NCBI RefSeq assembly: GCF_004348545.1
Contig: NZ_SMKL01000010.1
Location: 49,526-113,525, forward strand
Source of the DNA: Jiangella ureilytica
GTDB lineage: Bacteria; Actinomycetota; Actinomycetes; Jiangellales; Jiangellaceae
Direction: 5' to 3'
DNA: 64,000 nt
In this document: positions 43,350 to 51,909 of the stretch, piece after piece
Position numbering within the stretch: position 1 is the stretch's first letter
Layout: the number at the start of each line of letters is the position of its first letter
Made by a program: the position numbers and the translations under genes
Notes under the pieces: model-generated
Databases searched by the model: none
What the model saw: only the letters and a program-made list of their open reading frames with translations
What the model was told of the DNA's origin: nothing

Positions 43350-43953
43350 GGCGAGCCTCCGTGCCGTGCCGCCGACGCAGGCCAGCGGTCCCGTCCGGCG
43401 AGACCGGCAGCACGCGGCGCGCGTGGCCGACCGGACCATGTCGCCGGACGAGGGGCTGCAGACGACGCGCTCCAACAGCAGCGACCCGGCGGTGCGTCAC
43501 CGAGTGTGGTCGGGGTGTCGCCTGCCGGTCCCGTTCTTCCCGCCCCGTCGCCAGGCCGATGGCGACCTTGCCGGTCCCACGGACGACACTCGTGGCGCCG
43601 ATGGCGCCGGGGGGTTCTGTCGTGTGTCATCGTGCGGTTCCTTCACTTCGCCGTTCGCGCGGTCGAGTTGGTGCGATGACGGGTCCGGACGGGTCGGCTC
43701 TTCAGTTCCGTCGCTCGCTGGCGTAGTCAGGGGTGTGCATGACGAACCAGGGCGATGGGGTCTTTCCATACCCAGCTGTTTCGGGCAGACACGCCTGTGT
43801 CTTCCGGTAAACGGGCGTGTGCCGGGTCGGGAACGATCGGAGACCTTCCCGGGCGTCCCGGTCCCGGAAGCCCGAGGGGTGCAGGTCTGACTGAACCGGG
43901 GCTGGGACAGCAGAGACTGTTTAGGAAGCCGTGACTCGGGCACCGGTCCGTTC
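43350..43953. other. Gap without a supported gene
   Basis: These 604 bases separate the divergent epimerase and NTF2-like genes. Long open frames here mirror codon bias only. The part 43640-43920 has lower GC and may be degenerate coding DNA, but no family was recognised. Confidence 0.45.
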
Positions 43954-44334
43954 ATGAGCACAGATGGCCGCGCCCAGACGTTCGCGGATGCCCTGCAACA
44001 GTTCGAGGAGAGCGGCGACGGGGACCAGCTCGTCGGTTGCTTCGCCGAGTCGCCCGAGCTGGTCCGATCCGAAAGCAACAGGTCCACCCCGCAGGACGTG
44101 GCCGAGTTCTGGAGCAGCTACCGCAACCAGTTCTCCCAGGTGCGGACCGAGTTCACGACGATCCAGGAAGGCGGCGACCTCGCAGTGCTCGAGTGGCACA
44201 CCCGTGCTCGGCTGGACGCCGGCCGGTCGATCGAGTACGACGGTGTCTCGGTGCTGACCTTCGACGACCAGGCCAAGGTACGCCGGTTCGCCACCTACTT
44301 CGATACCGCTGCGTTCCTTCCTGCTCAGCAGTGA
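43954..44334 (+). CDS. NTF2-like (SnoaL-type) protein
   Basis: The 126-residue protein has the cone-shaped NTF2-like fold pattern: FADALQQFEESGDGDQLVGCFAE at the start, STPQDVAEFWSSYRNQF, and strands LAVLEWHTRARLDAGRSIEYDGVSVLTFDDQAKVRRFATYFD at the end. Members act as small-molecule isomerases, cyclases or ligand-binding proteins. No partner gene is adjacent, so the ligand is unknown. Confidence 0.8.
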   Translation: MSTDGRAQTFADALQQFEESGDGDQLVGCFAESPELVRSESNRSTPQDVAEFWSSYRNQFSQVRTEFTTIQEGGDLAVLEWHTRARLDAGRSIEYDGVSVLTFDDQAKVRRFATYFDTAAFLPAQQ

Positions 44335-44400
44335 CTGGGGGTCTGTCAGTTGACCGGTCTGCGGGGTCCGGCGGGTTCAGTGAGGGTCGCACCGGCGAAC

Positions 44401-44481
44401 CGCACTCATGAGCCACTGGTCGACGACGATCTGTTCCGCGCCGCGCAGGATCGCGTGGCGCCAAGGCTCCTGACGTACTGA
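44401..44481 (+). pseudogene. Serine recombinase fragment
   Basis: A 26-codon stretch reads RTHEPLVDDDLFRAAQDRVA and then stops at TGA 44479. This matches the region after the catalytic domain of large serine recombinases, where HxPLVDxxxFxxAQ is conserved. The rest of the gene is missing. It is a small remnant of a lost integrative element. Confidence 0.45.
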
Positions 44482-44515
44482 TCCGGCAGCCATCGGCGCA
44501 ATCGCTGCGGCAGGT

Positions 44516-44548
44516 GCGGCGCGCCAGGCGTGATGCCTGGCGCGCCGC
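44516..44548 (-). terminator. Stem-loop after the LVIVD gene
   Basis: GCGGCGCGCCAGGC and GCCTGGCGCGCCGC form a perfect 14-bp stem with loop GTGAT, 23 bases beyond the LVIVD gene stop. It is the strongest hairpin seen in the window. Confidence 0.75.
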
Positions 44549-44570
44549 GTCCGCCGGTGGGCCCGGTGAC

Positions 44571-46388
44571 TCAGCCGAGCGCGTCGATCAGATCCAGCAG
44601 TGCTTGCTTGAGCGTGGCCTGGCCGGCAGAGTCGTCGACTTGCCTGAGGGCGTTGTTCAGCTGAGCCAAGGCCGGCCTGGTGTGTCCCTTGTCGACCTGC
44701 TCCTCGGCCTTGTCGACAGCCTGTCGGACCCTGACGGCGGACTTGGCATCGATGTCAGCGGCCCGGACGACCTGGTCGAGGTTGGCGAGCACCACGGCGA
44801 AGCTCGGCGCCGCGACCAGCTCAGACATCAGCTGGGAGTTGAACTGGTCCAGCTGTACCTCGGAGGCCGCCTCGATCTCGTTCGCGGTCAGCTGCTCGTT
44901 CGCCGACAGGCCGTACGTGTCGAAGCCACGGGCGATCTCGGTGCCGTAGATGAAGCCGTTGTACCAGTAGGCCGACCACAAGCCACCGAGGTTGAGCCCA
45001 GAAGGGTTCGGGGAGTTGATCGGGCCACGGTCGAAGAACGCGATCTCGACCGGGTTCGCGGTATCGGTGAAGTCGACGACCGAGACGCCGCCCTGGTACC
45101 AGGCCTGGACATAGATGTCGCGGTTGGGCACGGGGATGACCGACGAGTTGTGCGCCACGCAGTTCTCCTGCGACGTCTGCGCTGCGGGCATCTTGTAGTA
45201 GCTCGCGAACTCCATCTGTCCGTCGACGATGTCGAACAGTGCGTCGGCACCCCACTCCGGCAGGTCGGTCACCCGGCAGCGGGCGGCGGTGCCGCCACCC
45301 CACTCGTCGGTGAACATGACCTTGGTGCCGTCGTTGCTGAACTGGGCCGAGTGCCAGTAGGAGAAGTTCGGGTCGGAGACCGCGTCCAGGCGCACCGGGT
45401 TCACCGGGTCGGAGATGTCCAGCAGGATGCCGTTGCCCTGGCAGGCGCCGGCGAGCAGCCCGACCTCCGGGAACGCGGTGACGTCATGGCAGGTGTTGGT
45501 GTTGGGCAGCGGCGAGTAGGCCGTACCGGACGGGTGCAGCGCGCCAGGAAGGGTGTTCTGCAGGCCGTTGAAGGCGCCTGTGTCGGGGTCGGTGAAGATC
45601 CGCGGTCGGCTGACGACCTCGGCGTCCTCGGGAGCGTCCAGCGGGACCTTGATGACGTCGATGCGCCACTGCGTCGGGTTCCCGCTGGTCACCGGGTCCT
45701 GAGTGAGCGCAGCGTTCTCGCACCCCGCCAACTCCAGCGGCGAGCGCACCCCTGCGGTGCCCGAGTTGTAGACGTAGAGGTTGTGCGGGTCGTCCGGGTC
45801 GGTCACGAGCGTGTGGGTGTGCGAGCCGCGGCACAGCTGCACGCCAGGCAGCTGGACCGGGTTGTCGAGGTCGCTGATGTCGAAGATGCGCACGCCGCGG
45901 AACCGCTCCGGGTTCACCGCGCCGGGTGCGCCCTGCGTGCCGCAGTCGATGCGCCCACGCGTCTCCTCGACCGAGATGAAGAGCAGGTCGCCGAACACCG
46001 ACGGGTCACCCTGACCGCCCGGGCAGACGAACGAGCTGCGCAGGACCGGGTTGGTCTGGTCGGAGATGTCGTAGATCTGGAAGCCGTTGAAGCTGCCGAC
46101 GATCGCGTGGTCGCCGGTGAATGCCAGGTCGGAGTTGGCGAACCCGAAGTTGCCCGGCGGGCCGTCGAACGGCGCCACCCGCGGGTCGTTGTCGAGCAGG
46201 TCGAGGTTGCTGCTGGCTTCTGACCAGGGGAAATATCCCGGCTCGAGGCCGACCCGAGGGTCGTCGTCCTGCGCGGAAGCCGCCGCGGGGAGAAGGCCGC
46301 CGAGCAGGACCATGGCCCCGATGACCGTGACGCTGCGGCGGCGTCTGATGCGCGGTTTCCGCGTGGGAACTGCTGGCTTCATTGCCAC
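44571..46388 (-). CDS. Secreted LVIVD-repeat beta-propeller protein
   Basis: The 605-residue protein has a signal peptide (cleavage near ASA-QD) and repeated blocks of the LVIVD type: GFQIYDISDQTNPVLRSSF, GVRIFDISDLDNPVQLP, GILLDISDPVNPVRLD and GVSVVDFTDTANPVEIAFF. These form a propeller of unknown function, exported to the envelope or medium. The last 120 residues are helical and contain FIVAR-like sequence (AVDKAEEQVDKGHTRPALAQLNNAL). The GTG at 46388 has GGAGAG close upstream; ATG at 46382 is an alternative. It is divergent from the DUF305 lipoprotein gene. Confidence 0.83.
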   Translation of the reverse strand: MAMKPAVPTRKPRIRRRRSVTVIGAMVLLGGLLPAAASAQDDDPRVGLEPGYFPWSEASSNLDLLDNDPRVAPFDGPPGNFGFANSDLAFTGDHAIVGSFNGFQIYDISDQTNPVLRSSFVCPGGQGDPSVFGDLLFISVEETRGRIDCGTQGAPGAVNPERFRGVRIFDISDLDNPVQLPGVQLCRGSHTHTLVTDPDDPHNLYVYNSGTAGVRSPLELAGCENAALTQDPVTSGNPTQWRIDVIKVPLDAPEDAEVVSRPRIFTDPDTGAFNGLQNTLPGALHPSGTAYSPLPNTNTCHDVTAFPEVGLLAGACQGNGILLDISDPVNPVRLDAVSDPNFSYWHSAQFSNDGTKVMFTDEWGGGTAARCRVTDLPEWGADALFDIVDGQMEFASYYKMPAAQTSQENCVAHNSSVIPVPNRDIYVQAWYQGGVSVVDFTDTANPVEIAFFDRGPINSPNPSGLNLGGLWSAYWYNGFIYGTEIARGFDTYGLSANEQLTANEIEAASEVQLDQFNSQLMSELVAAPSFAVVLANLDQVVRAADIDAKSAVRVRQAVDKAEEQVDKGHTRPALAQLNNALRQVDDSAGQATLKQALLDLIDALG

Positions 46389-46477
46389 GGGCTCTCCACC
46401 TCCGAAGTACCGATCCGGGCTTGAGCTGCGAAAGCCTACTATTCTCTTATTTCAGACATTTGGGGAGATCATTGCCG

Positions 46478-47155
46478 ATGTTGATCGCTCGTCGAACGCT
46501 CCTCGCCGTGCTGGCGGTCGGCGTCGCCGCGGGGTGTACGTCCGACGACGAGGCGGACCCACCTCCGGTCGTCCAGCTCGGCCCGCCGGGCGAGACGGGC
46601 ACACCACTCACCGACGACGAGGTCACTGGGCTGGACCAGCCCCAGTACACCGATGCGGACGTCGCATTCGTCCAGGGCATGATCCAGCATCACGCGCAGG
46701 CGCTGGTCATGACCGACCTCGTCGCCGACCGCGCCGGTAGCGACGACCTCTCCCTGATGGCCGAGCGGATGGACGTCTCCCAGCGCGACGAGATCGCGCA
46801 ACTGGAAGAGTGGCTGGAGAACCGGGGCGAGGACGTCCCCGACGCGTCCGGCGAGCACGGCCAGCACGGTCAGCATGGCGAGGATGGCCAGTCGATGCCC
46901 GGCATGCTGACCGACGACGACCTGGCCCGGCTGGAGGCCGCAACCGGCCGGGACTTCGACGAGCTGTTCCTCCTGTACATGATCCGCCACCACGAGGGCG
47001 CATTGGTCATGGTCGGCGAGCTGCTCTCCGGGGGCGAAGGCGGCCAGGAGTCGGCGCTGTTCCAGCTCGCCCAGCACATCGACTCCGACCAGAGCATCGA
47101 GATCGCCCGGATGAAGAGCCTGCTGGCAGAGATAGCCGCATCCCCGGGCTCTTGA
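46478..47155 (+). CDS. DUF305 family lipoprotein
   Basis: The 225-residue protein has a lipobox VAAGC (C20) and two DUF305/ferritin-like helical motifs: FVQGMIQHHAQALVM and LYMIRHHEGALVM. A His/Gly-rich stretch (GEHGQHGQHGEDGQ) lies between them. DUF305 proteins sit outside the membrane and are often linked to copper or other metals; the histidine pairs support metal binding. It starts at ATG 46478 with GGGGAG upstream. Confidence 0.85.
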   Translation: MLIARRTLLAVLAVGVAAGCTSDDEADPPPVVQLGPPGETGTPLTDDEVTGLDQPQYTDADVAFVQGMIQHHAQALVMTDLVADRAGSDDLSLMAERMDVSQRDEIAQLEEWLENRGEDVPDASGEHGQHGQHGEDGQSMPGMLTDDDLARLEAATGRDFDELFLLYMIRHHEGALVMVGELLSGGEGGQESALFQLAQHIDSDQSIEIARMKSLLAEIAASPGS

Positions 47156-47174
47156 GCGACCGGCTACTCACGCT

Positions 47175-47460
47175 CACACCTCGCGTTCCGTGGCGAGCAG
47201 GTGCCGCGTGGACGTCTCGAAGAAGCGCGGGGCGATGTCGTCCTCGATGGACGGCGAGTCCGAGACGCCGATCACGACCGAGGCGCCGGCCAGTTCACGG
47301 ACGGACTTGGCGCCGGCCCGGTCGGCCATGAAGCGGTGCACGACGGGATCGTCCGCCGGGCCGGGCTGTCGGTGGGCAGTCCGGTAGTCATGGCGAGCTC
47401 GGTGACGGGGCGCTGGGTCGCGCTCATGATGGCCGCTCGGGCGGGGACCGCGGGCTCCAC
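47175..47460 (-). pseudogene. Alpha/beta hydrolase C-terminal remnant
   Basis: Two reading frames together give the end of an alpha/beta hydrolase of the esterase/haloperoxidase type. The first reads AIMSATQRPVTELAMTTG...ARRTIPS; after a frameshift near 47350 it becomes DDPVVHRFMADRAGAKSVRELAGAS and runs to TGA 47175. Intact relatives have AxWRTIPSW...ERFMAxRAGA...GASHVVMVS, so the catalytic His is also lost here. The upstream half is gone at the junction with the IS3 remnant. Confidence 0.5.
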
Positions 47461-47650
47461 GCGAGCTTCGGGATGTTCCCGCCCGTCGAGTACGAGCACG
47501 CCCACTACGCTGCTCTCAACCAAGACCCGCAACCCGTATCAGAGCGGCAGAGAACCTGGGGCGCTTCACCTGGTTCGAACCCAGCTACCGCCGCCAAGCA
47601 CGCCTCGGTCGACTCACACCCATCGAGTACGACCCACATGGGGCGTCATG
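47449..47650 (+). mobile_element. Two IS3-type transposase tail remnants
   Basis: The frame at 47455 reads LHASFGMFPPVEYEHAHYAALN followed by QDPQPV, matching the last residues of IS3-family OrfB transposases. A second frame from 47550 reads SYRRQARLGRLTPIEYDPHG, another IS3-like C-terminal pattern. Neither has the catalytic DDE region. They are fragments of at least one decayed element between the hydrolase remnant and the U32 gene. Confidence 0.5.
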
Positions 47651-48593
47651 GGATGGTCGGGATCGCGAGGCCGGCCGCGCCGGGCCGCGAACCCACCGAC
47701 GTCGGGCGCTGCCGGGTCAGTAGATCCAATCCCAGCCGGGCCCGGCGCACTCTCTCCTGGCTGAGCGCGACCGTGGTTGCCTCGAGGTGCGTGCCGGCCG
47801 GATACACGTCTGGCGCGTTGCGTAGGCCGAACTTCACGTGGACGGGCGCCGCGATTTCGACGATGCGGGCGATCTCGTAGTGGCGGACGAAGCCGCCGAT
47901 GTTGTCCGGTGCTTCTACGTAGACGTCGAGCGGGACGTCGACGGTGGCCCGAATCGCGGCCAGCTGTGGCAGCGTGAGGTCGGTGGGGACGTTGATGGTG
48001 TTGGCGCCGAGGTCCTCGAGGACGCGGGCGGTGGCGGCGTTGGCGGCCGGCAGCATCACGGAGGTCTTGGCCTGCATGTCCGCGGGGAGATCACCGGTGG
48101 CGCGTAGCCGGCTGAAGACGTCCAGGACGCCGATGTCGGCGATGAGGACGCTGCGTATGCCGTGTTCGGCGGCTCGGACGATTTCGTCGACGACGGCGGC
48201 CAGCTGGTCTTGCCCGCGGGTGGTGGGTGCGAGCACCGCGCCGGCCGCGGAGCGTGCCATTGCCGAGGTGTCCCAGCCGGCGCAAGGCCGGGCGAACAGG
48301 CTGACCTCGATGTCGGCGGCGGCGGCCGTGGCAGCCATGCGGTCCAGCTCGGTGTCGGTCATGAGTCCGACGCCGGTGCCTTGTGAGACTCGGGTGACGG
48401 GCACCTCCAGTGTGCGGGCGGTGTCGAGGACGGCGTCGAGGCAGGCCGGGCCCTCGACGCTGGGGATCTCGACCCGGTACTCGGCGCCGTCGGCGAACCG
48501 CAGTGCCGAGGCCGGCAGGTTGTAGGCGTCTTCACCGGGGAGCCCCGCCCGGCTCACCAGCTCCATCGGCGTGGCCTGCGTCGGCGCCGTCAC
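47646..48593 (-). CDS. U32-like TIM-barrel protein
   Basis: This 315-residue protein resembles the U32 peptidase/PrtC-like TIM-barrel family: YRVEIPSVEGPACLDAVLD, VLAPTTRGQDQLAAVVDEIVRAAEHGIRSVLIADIGVL, NTINVPTDLTLPQLAAI, HVKFGLRNAPDVYPAGTHLE. The catalytic role of this family is poorly defined. The GTG start overlaps the stop of the enolase-superfamily gene (GTGA), which implies a joint pathway, probably sugar-acid metabolism under the FadR-type regulator. A family of aldolase-like barrels is an alternative reading. Confidence 0.7.
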   Translation of the reverse strand: MTAPTQATPMELVSRAGLPGEDAYNLPASALRFADGAEYRVEIPSVEGPACLDAVLDTARTLEVPVTRVSQGTGVGLMTDTELDRMAATAAAADIEVSLFARPCAGWDTSAMARSAAGAVLAPTTRGQDQLAAVVDEIVRAAEHGIRSVLIADIGVLDVFSRLRATGDLPADMQAKTSVMLPAANAATARVLEDLGANTINVPTDLTLPQLAAIRATVDVPLDVYVEAPDNIGGFVRHYEIARIVEIAAPVHVKFGLRNAPDVYPAGTHLEATTVALSQERVRRARLGLDLLTRQRPTSVGSRPGAAGLAIPTIP

Positions 48594-49759
48594 GAGTGCG
48601 CCCCGGCGAGAGAGTCGCGCCGCTCCCAGCCCTCGCGGACGAGGTTGAAGTGCACGTGCGTGCGCGGGTGCTCGGCGCACGCGTCGTGGTCGAGCCGCAG
48701 CCCGAGGCCGGGTGCCGTCGGAGCTGCGAACGCGCCGTCGACGGCGTCGACCGTCGGGGAATCGGTCGTCAGCCCGGACACCCACGAATCGGCGAAGTCG
48801 TTGAAGTGCTCGAGCACCTTCAGGCCTGGGGCGCTGGTGGCGAAGTGCACGTTCGCCGCCGTTCCGACCGGACCGCAGACGTTGTGCGGGGCGAGCTGCA
48901 GGTTGTACGCCTCGGCCCAGCCGGCCAGCTTGCGCAGGCCGGTGAAGCCGCCGATGTGGGTGAGGTCGGCCTGGATGACGTCGACCAACCCGCCGGAGAT
49001 CAGCTCGCGGAACTCCGGCACCGTGTGCACCCGCTCACCGGTGGCGATGGGGACGGCGGTAGCCGCGCGCACCAGCCGCAACCCGTCGACGTCGTGCGGA
49101 GGGACCGGCTCCTCCAGCCACTCCGGGCTCAACGGCGTCAGCTCACGGGCAATACGGGCCGCCGCCGCGCCGGTGAATCGGCCGTGCATCTCGACCATGA
49201 TCGAGACATCGGGGCCGACGGTATCGCGCACGGCTCCGACGATGTCGATCGCCCGGCGCAGCTCCGCGGCGGACAACTCCGCCGTCGCGGCGCCGAACGG
49301 ATCGATCTTCAACCCGCGGTAGCCGCGTTTCACCACGGCGGCAGCGAGCTCGGCGATCTGCTCGGGATCGCGGCTCCCCTGGTACCAGCCGTTCGCGTAC
49401 GCCGGAATCCGTTCGCGCATGGTGCCGCCCAGCAGACGGTGGATCGGCACGCCAAGCGCCTGGCCCATCAGATCGTGGCAGGCCATGTCGAGCACGGCCA
49501 GCGTGGTGGCGGTGACCTCGCCGACCCGGCCGTACTCTTCCCACGACACCTTCCATGCCAGCCGTTCAACGTCGAACGGGTCGGAGCCGATGAGGTGGCG
49601 CTGGGACAACTCGGCGATGCAGGCGAGCAGCGTGTCGGTCTTGTTCAGCATGCGTGCCTCGCCGAGACCAGTGCGTCCGTCGTCGGTGTGGACCTCGACG
49701 AACGTCAGCTCACGCCACGGCGTGCCGACGACGGTGCTTCGGACATCAGTGATCTTCAC
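48590..49759 (-). CDS. Enolase-superfamily sugar-acid dehydratase (mandelate racemase type)
   Basis: The 389-residue protein has the mandelate racemase fold: an N-terminal capping domain, then a barrel with GLKIDPFG (catalytic Lys region), metal ligands in MVEMHGRF, LEEPVPPHD and ATGERVHT, and APHNVCGPVGTAAN with the catalytic His. This set matches galactonate/galactarate-type acid-sugar dehydratases. The exact sugar acid is not deducible. It lies between a FadR-type regulator (ATGA overlap) and the U32-like gene in one operon. Confidence 0.87.
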   Translation of the reverse strand: MKITDVRSTVVGTPWRELTFVEVHTDDGRTGLGEARMLNKTDTLLACIAELSQRHLIGSDPFDVERLAWKVSWEEYGRVGEVTATTLAVLDMACHDLMGQALGVPIHRLLGGTMRERIPAYANGWYQGSRDPEQIAELAAAVVKRGYRGLKIDPFGAATAELSAAELRRAIDIVGAVRDTVGPDVSIMVEMHGRFTGAAAARIARELTPLSPEWLEEPVPPHDVDGLRLVRAATAVPIATGERVHTVPEFRELISGGLVDVIQADLTHIGGFTGLRKLAGWAEAYNLQLAPHNVCGPVGTAANVHFATSAPGLKVLEHFNDFADSWVSGLTTDSPTVDAVDGAFAAPTAPGLGLRLDHDACAEHPRTHVHFNLVREGWERRDSLAGAHS

Positions 49760-50538
49760 GCGAGCTCCCTGCCGGTGGAATCGATGTTCGGGGTCGAGAG
49801 GTCGATCGGGCGGGAGATCGCCGTTCGCAGGTCGTGTCGGGTGTGCACGAGGTGCGAGCGCATGGCCGCGGACGCCGCTTCCGGATCGCGTGAGCTGATG
49901 GCGTCGAGAATGGCTCGGTGCTCGGCGAGCAGAGCGTCGATGGACTTGCCGCGCACGAGGTAGCCGCGCAGGCTCTCCAACCGGCTGTTGTGCAGCGGTT
50001 CCTCCATGCCCTCAACGAGGAAGCTCAGCATCTGATTGCCGCTGGCCGCGGCGACAGCGGCGTGGAAACGGACATCGGCGAGGTTCAGCGCCTTCTCTCC
50101 CTCGGCCCGGTACATGGACTCGAGGCTCAGTTCGAGAGCGGTCAGATCGGTCCGGCTGGCCTGGGTGGCGGCCAGCTGGGCTGCGTGGACCTCGATGGCC
50201 ATCCGCACCTCGAGCAGGTCGAGCAGGGCTCGCGGGTCGCGGCGCAGCGCCGCGGTGAAGAACCCGCTGACCGGTGCGGCGTTGGGGAAGGACACCGTCG
50301 GCCGGCGGCCCTGCCGGATCTCCAGCAGGCCGCGGGCGCTGAGGTTGCGCACAGCCTCCCGCACGGTGAGCCGGCTGATGCCCAGGTGCGCCGCGAGCTC
50401 GGCTTCCGAGGGCAGCGCGGAACCGGGTTGCGCGTCACCGGCGAAGATCAGGTCCTCGAGGTGCCGGACCGCTCGATCGGTCAGGGGCTCGGATCGATCG
50501 TCGCCGTCCTGGTTGTTCGCCGCAATGCTCTCCGCCAC
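49756..50538 (-). CDS. FadR-type GntR regulator
   Basis: The 260-residue protein has a winged helix (LTDRAVRHLEDLIFAGDAQPG, LPSEAELAAHLGISRLTVREAVRNLSARGLLEIRQGRRPTV) and an FCD domain with DVRFHAAVAAASGN and AMRSHLVHTR. It is the first gene of the enolase-U32 operon and probably its ligand-responsive repressor. The GTG at 50538 is preferred because the palindrome CAGATATCTG lies just before it; a TTG at 50574 would place that palindrome in the coding region. Confidence 0.85.
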   Translation of the reverse strand: MAESIAANNQDGDDRSEPLTDRAVRHLEDLIFAGDAQPGSALPSEAELAAHLGISRLTVREAVRNLSARGLLEIRQGRRPTVSFPNAAPVSGFFTAALRRDPRALLDLLEVRMAIEVHAAQLAATQASRTDLTALELSLESMYRAEGEKALNLADVRFHAAVAAASGNQMLSFLVEGMEEPLHNSRLESLRGYLVRGKSIDALLAEHRAILDAISSRDPEAASAAMRSHLVHTRHDLRTAISRPIDLSTPNIDSTGRELA

Positions 50539-50552
50539 GTGAGTCACTATGA

Positions 50553-50562
50553 CAGATATCTG
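50553..50562. promoter_or_regulatory. Palindrome before fadR-type gene
   Basis: CAGATATCTG is a perfect 10-bp palindrome 14 bases upstream of the GTG. The related inverted repeat CTGATAGGTGTCAG lies at 50726-50739. Either could be the operator of this regulator. Confidence 0.4.
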
Positions 50563-50574
50563 ATGAGCTTCCAA

Positions 50575-50947
50575 GTGGTGGTCGCGGTTATTGGATCGGC
50601 GCTATCAGGTTGTGCGCGCTATATCCACTGGTGGAGGGCGGGGATCCGGCGTCAACTGACCGCTTGGAGGCGGTGGCGGCGGAGACCTCGGCGGCACCCG
50701 TGATCGTAAAGGGTCGGCTACGCATCTGATAGGTGTCAGCACATTCTGGCGACGGACAGATGTGGACCGGCCCGAGAACGGTAGATCTGATGAGGCGACG
50801 GGAATGCTGCGGGTCGGCGCCCAGAACGCATTCCATGTCAACCTGCTCATTGTGGGGGCCAGCGGCGTGAGGCCGTGGCGGAGTCCGCGGTAGACCTGGC
50901 CCGGCGCGGGCCGCAGCCGGAACGGAGCGACCCGATCACGGTCGCCA
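50575..50947. other. Gap between fadR-type and IclR genes
   Basis: This 373-base gap is upstream of the FadR operon and downstream of the IclR gene. It holds the inverted repeat at 50726-50739 and a reversed CTGATAG at 50601-50607. No gene is supported. Confidence 0.5.
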
Positions 50948-51748
50948 TCAGGGGCGCCCAACGAATCGACGATGTCCAAGCCGCGCCGACAACTCCTCGG
51001 CCGCGACGGCAGCGTAGCGCCCCAGCGCGGTCTCAAGCCGATCCGACCGGTGCACCGGTACGGAAATGCTCAACCCCGCAGCGACCTTTCCGCTGGCGTC
51101 CCGAACCGCGGCGGCGACGCAGCGCACATCGAGGTTGGACTCGCAGTCGTCGTAGGCGAGTCCGCGCTGTCGCACCCTGGCCAACTCCGCTAGCAGGGCG
51201 TCGAGCCCCGCGAGGGAGTGCGGAGTCATCTGCGCCCACTCGAATGGGCCGGCGTAGCGTGCCGCCACCTCGCTGTCGCTCAAGCCGGCGAGCATCGCCT
51301 TGCCCACCGCGGTGCAATGAGCGGGGAGACGTTTGCCCACGGCCGACACCATGCGCACCGCCTGCGGACTGTCGGCCTTGACGAGATAGACCACCTCTGT
51401 GCCGTCGAGGACGGCGATGTGGACGGTCTCATCGCACTGCCGCACGACGTCGTCGGCCACCTGCTGGCCTTGCTCGGTCACATCGATTCCCTCGGCGTAA
51501 GCGCTGCCGAGCTCGAACAGGCGCAGACCGAGGCCGAATCGGCGCCCGGTCGGGTCCGTCGGGCGAAGGCAGTTGCGAGCCACGAGAGTCTGCACCAGCT
51601 CGTAGGTCGTACTACGCGGCAGTCCCAGCGCCGCCGTCATTTCCGGGACCGATCGCGGTCCCTGCCCGTCGAGGAAGAGACCCAGCAGCTCCAGCGCCCG
51701 CGCTACTGCGGGCACCTCACGTCCTGGTCCAGCCATCCTCACCGCCAT
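50948..51748 (-). CDS. IclR family transcriptional regulator
   Basis: The 266-residue protein has an N-terminal winged helix (VARALELLGLFLDGQGPRSVPEMTAALGLPRSTTYELVQTLV) and an IclR effector domain (GKRLPAHCTAVGKAMLAGL, RGLAYDDCESNLDVRCVAAAVRDASGKVAAGLSISVP). Such proteins control catabolic operons for aromatic or sugar acids. It follows the arabinan operon on the same strand and precedes the FadR-enolase operon, so either could be a target. ATG 51748 or 51736 may be the start; neither has a clean ribosome site. Confidence 0.88.
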   Translation of the reverse strand: MAVRMAGPGREVPAVARALELLGLFLDGQGPRSVPEMTAALGLPRSTTYELVQTLVARNCLRPTDPTGRRFGLGLRLFELGSAYAEGIDVTEQGQQVADDVVRQCDETVHIAVLDGTEVVYLVKADSPQAVRMVSAVGKRLPAHCTAVGKAMLAGLSDSEVAARYAGPFEWAQMTPHSLAGLDALLAELARVRQRGLAYDDCESNLDVRCVAAAVRDASGKVAAGLSISVPVHRSDRLETALGRYAAVAAEELSARLGHRRFVGRP

Positions 51749-51909
51749 TCGCCCAGGTGGCCCGTCAGCGCCCGCGCACCACTCGTATCGCTGCCCGGTC
51801 CGGTCGACCGGCCACGATCGGCCGGCCGCATGCGCGTACGCACCACGGCCGGCCGATCCGCCGACGGGGTCGCCACCGTCAACTCTTGCCCATCACTCGT
51901 CGCCGGCTG

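Noticed and set aside
43497..44087. A 196-codon reverse frame across the 43.5-44 kb gap
   Set aside because: It runs antisense into the well-supported NTF2-like gene and shows no conserved motif.
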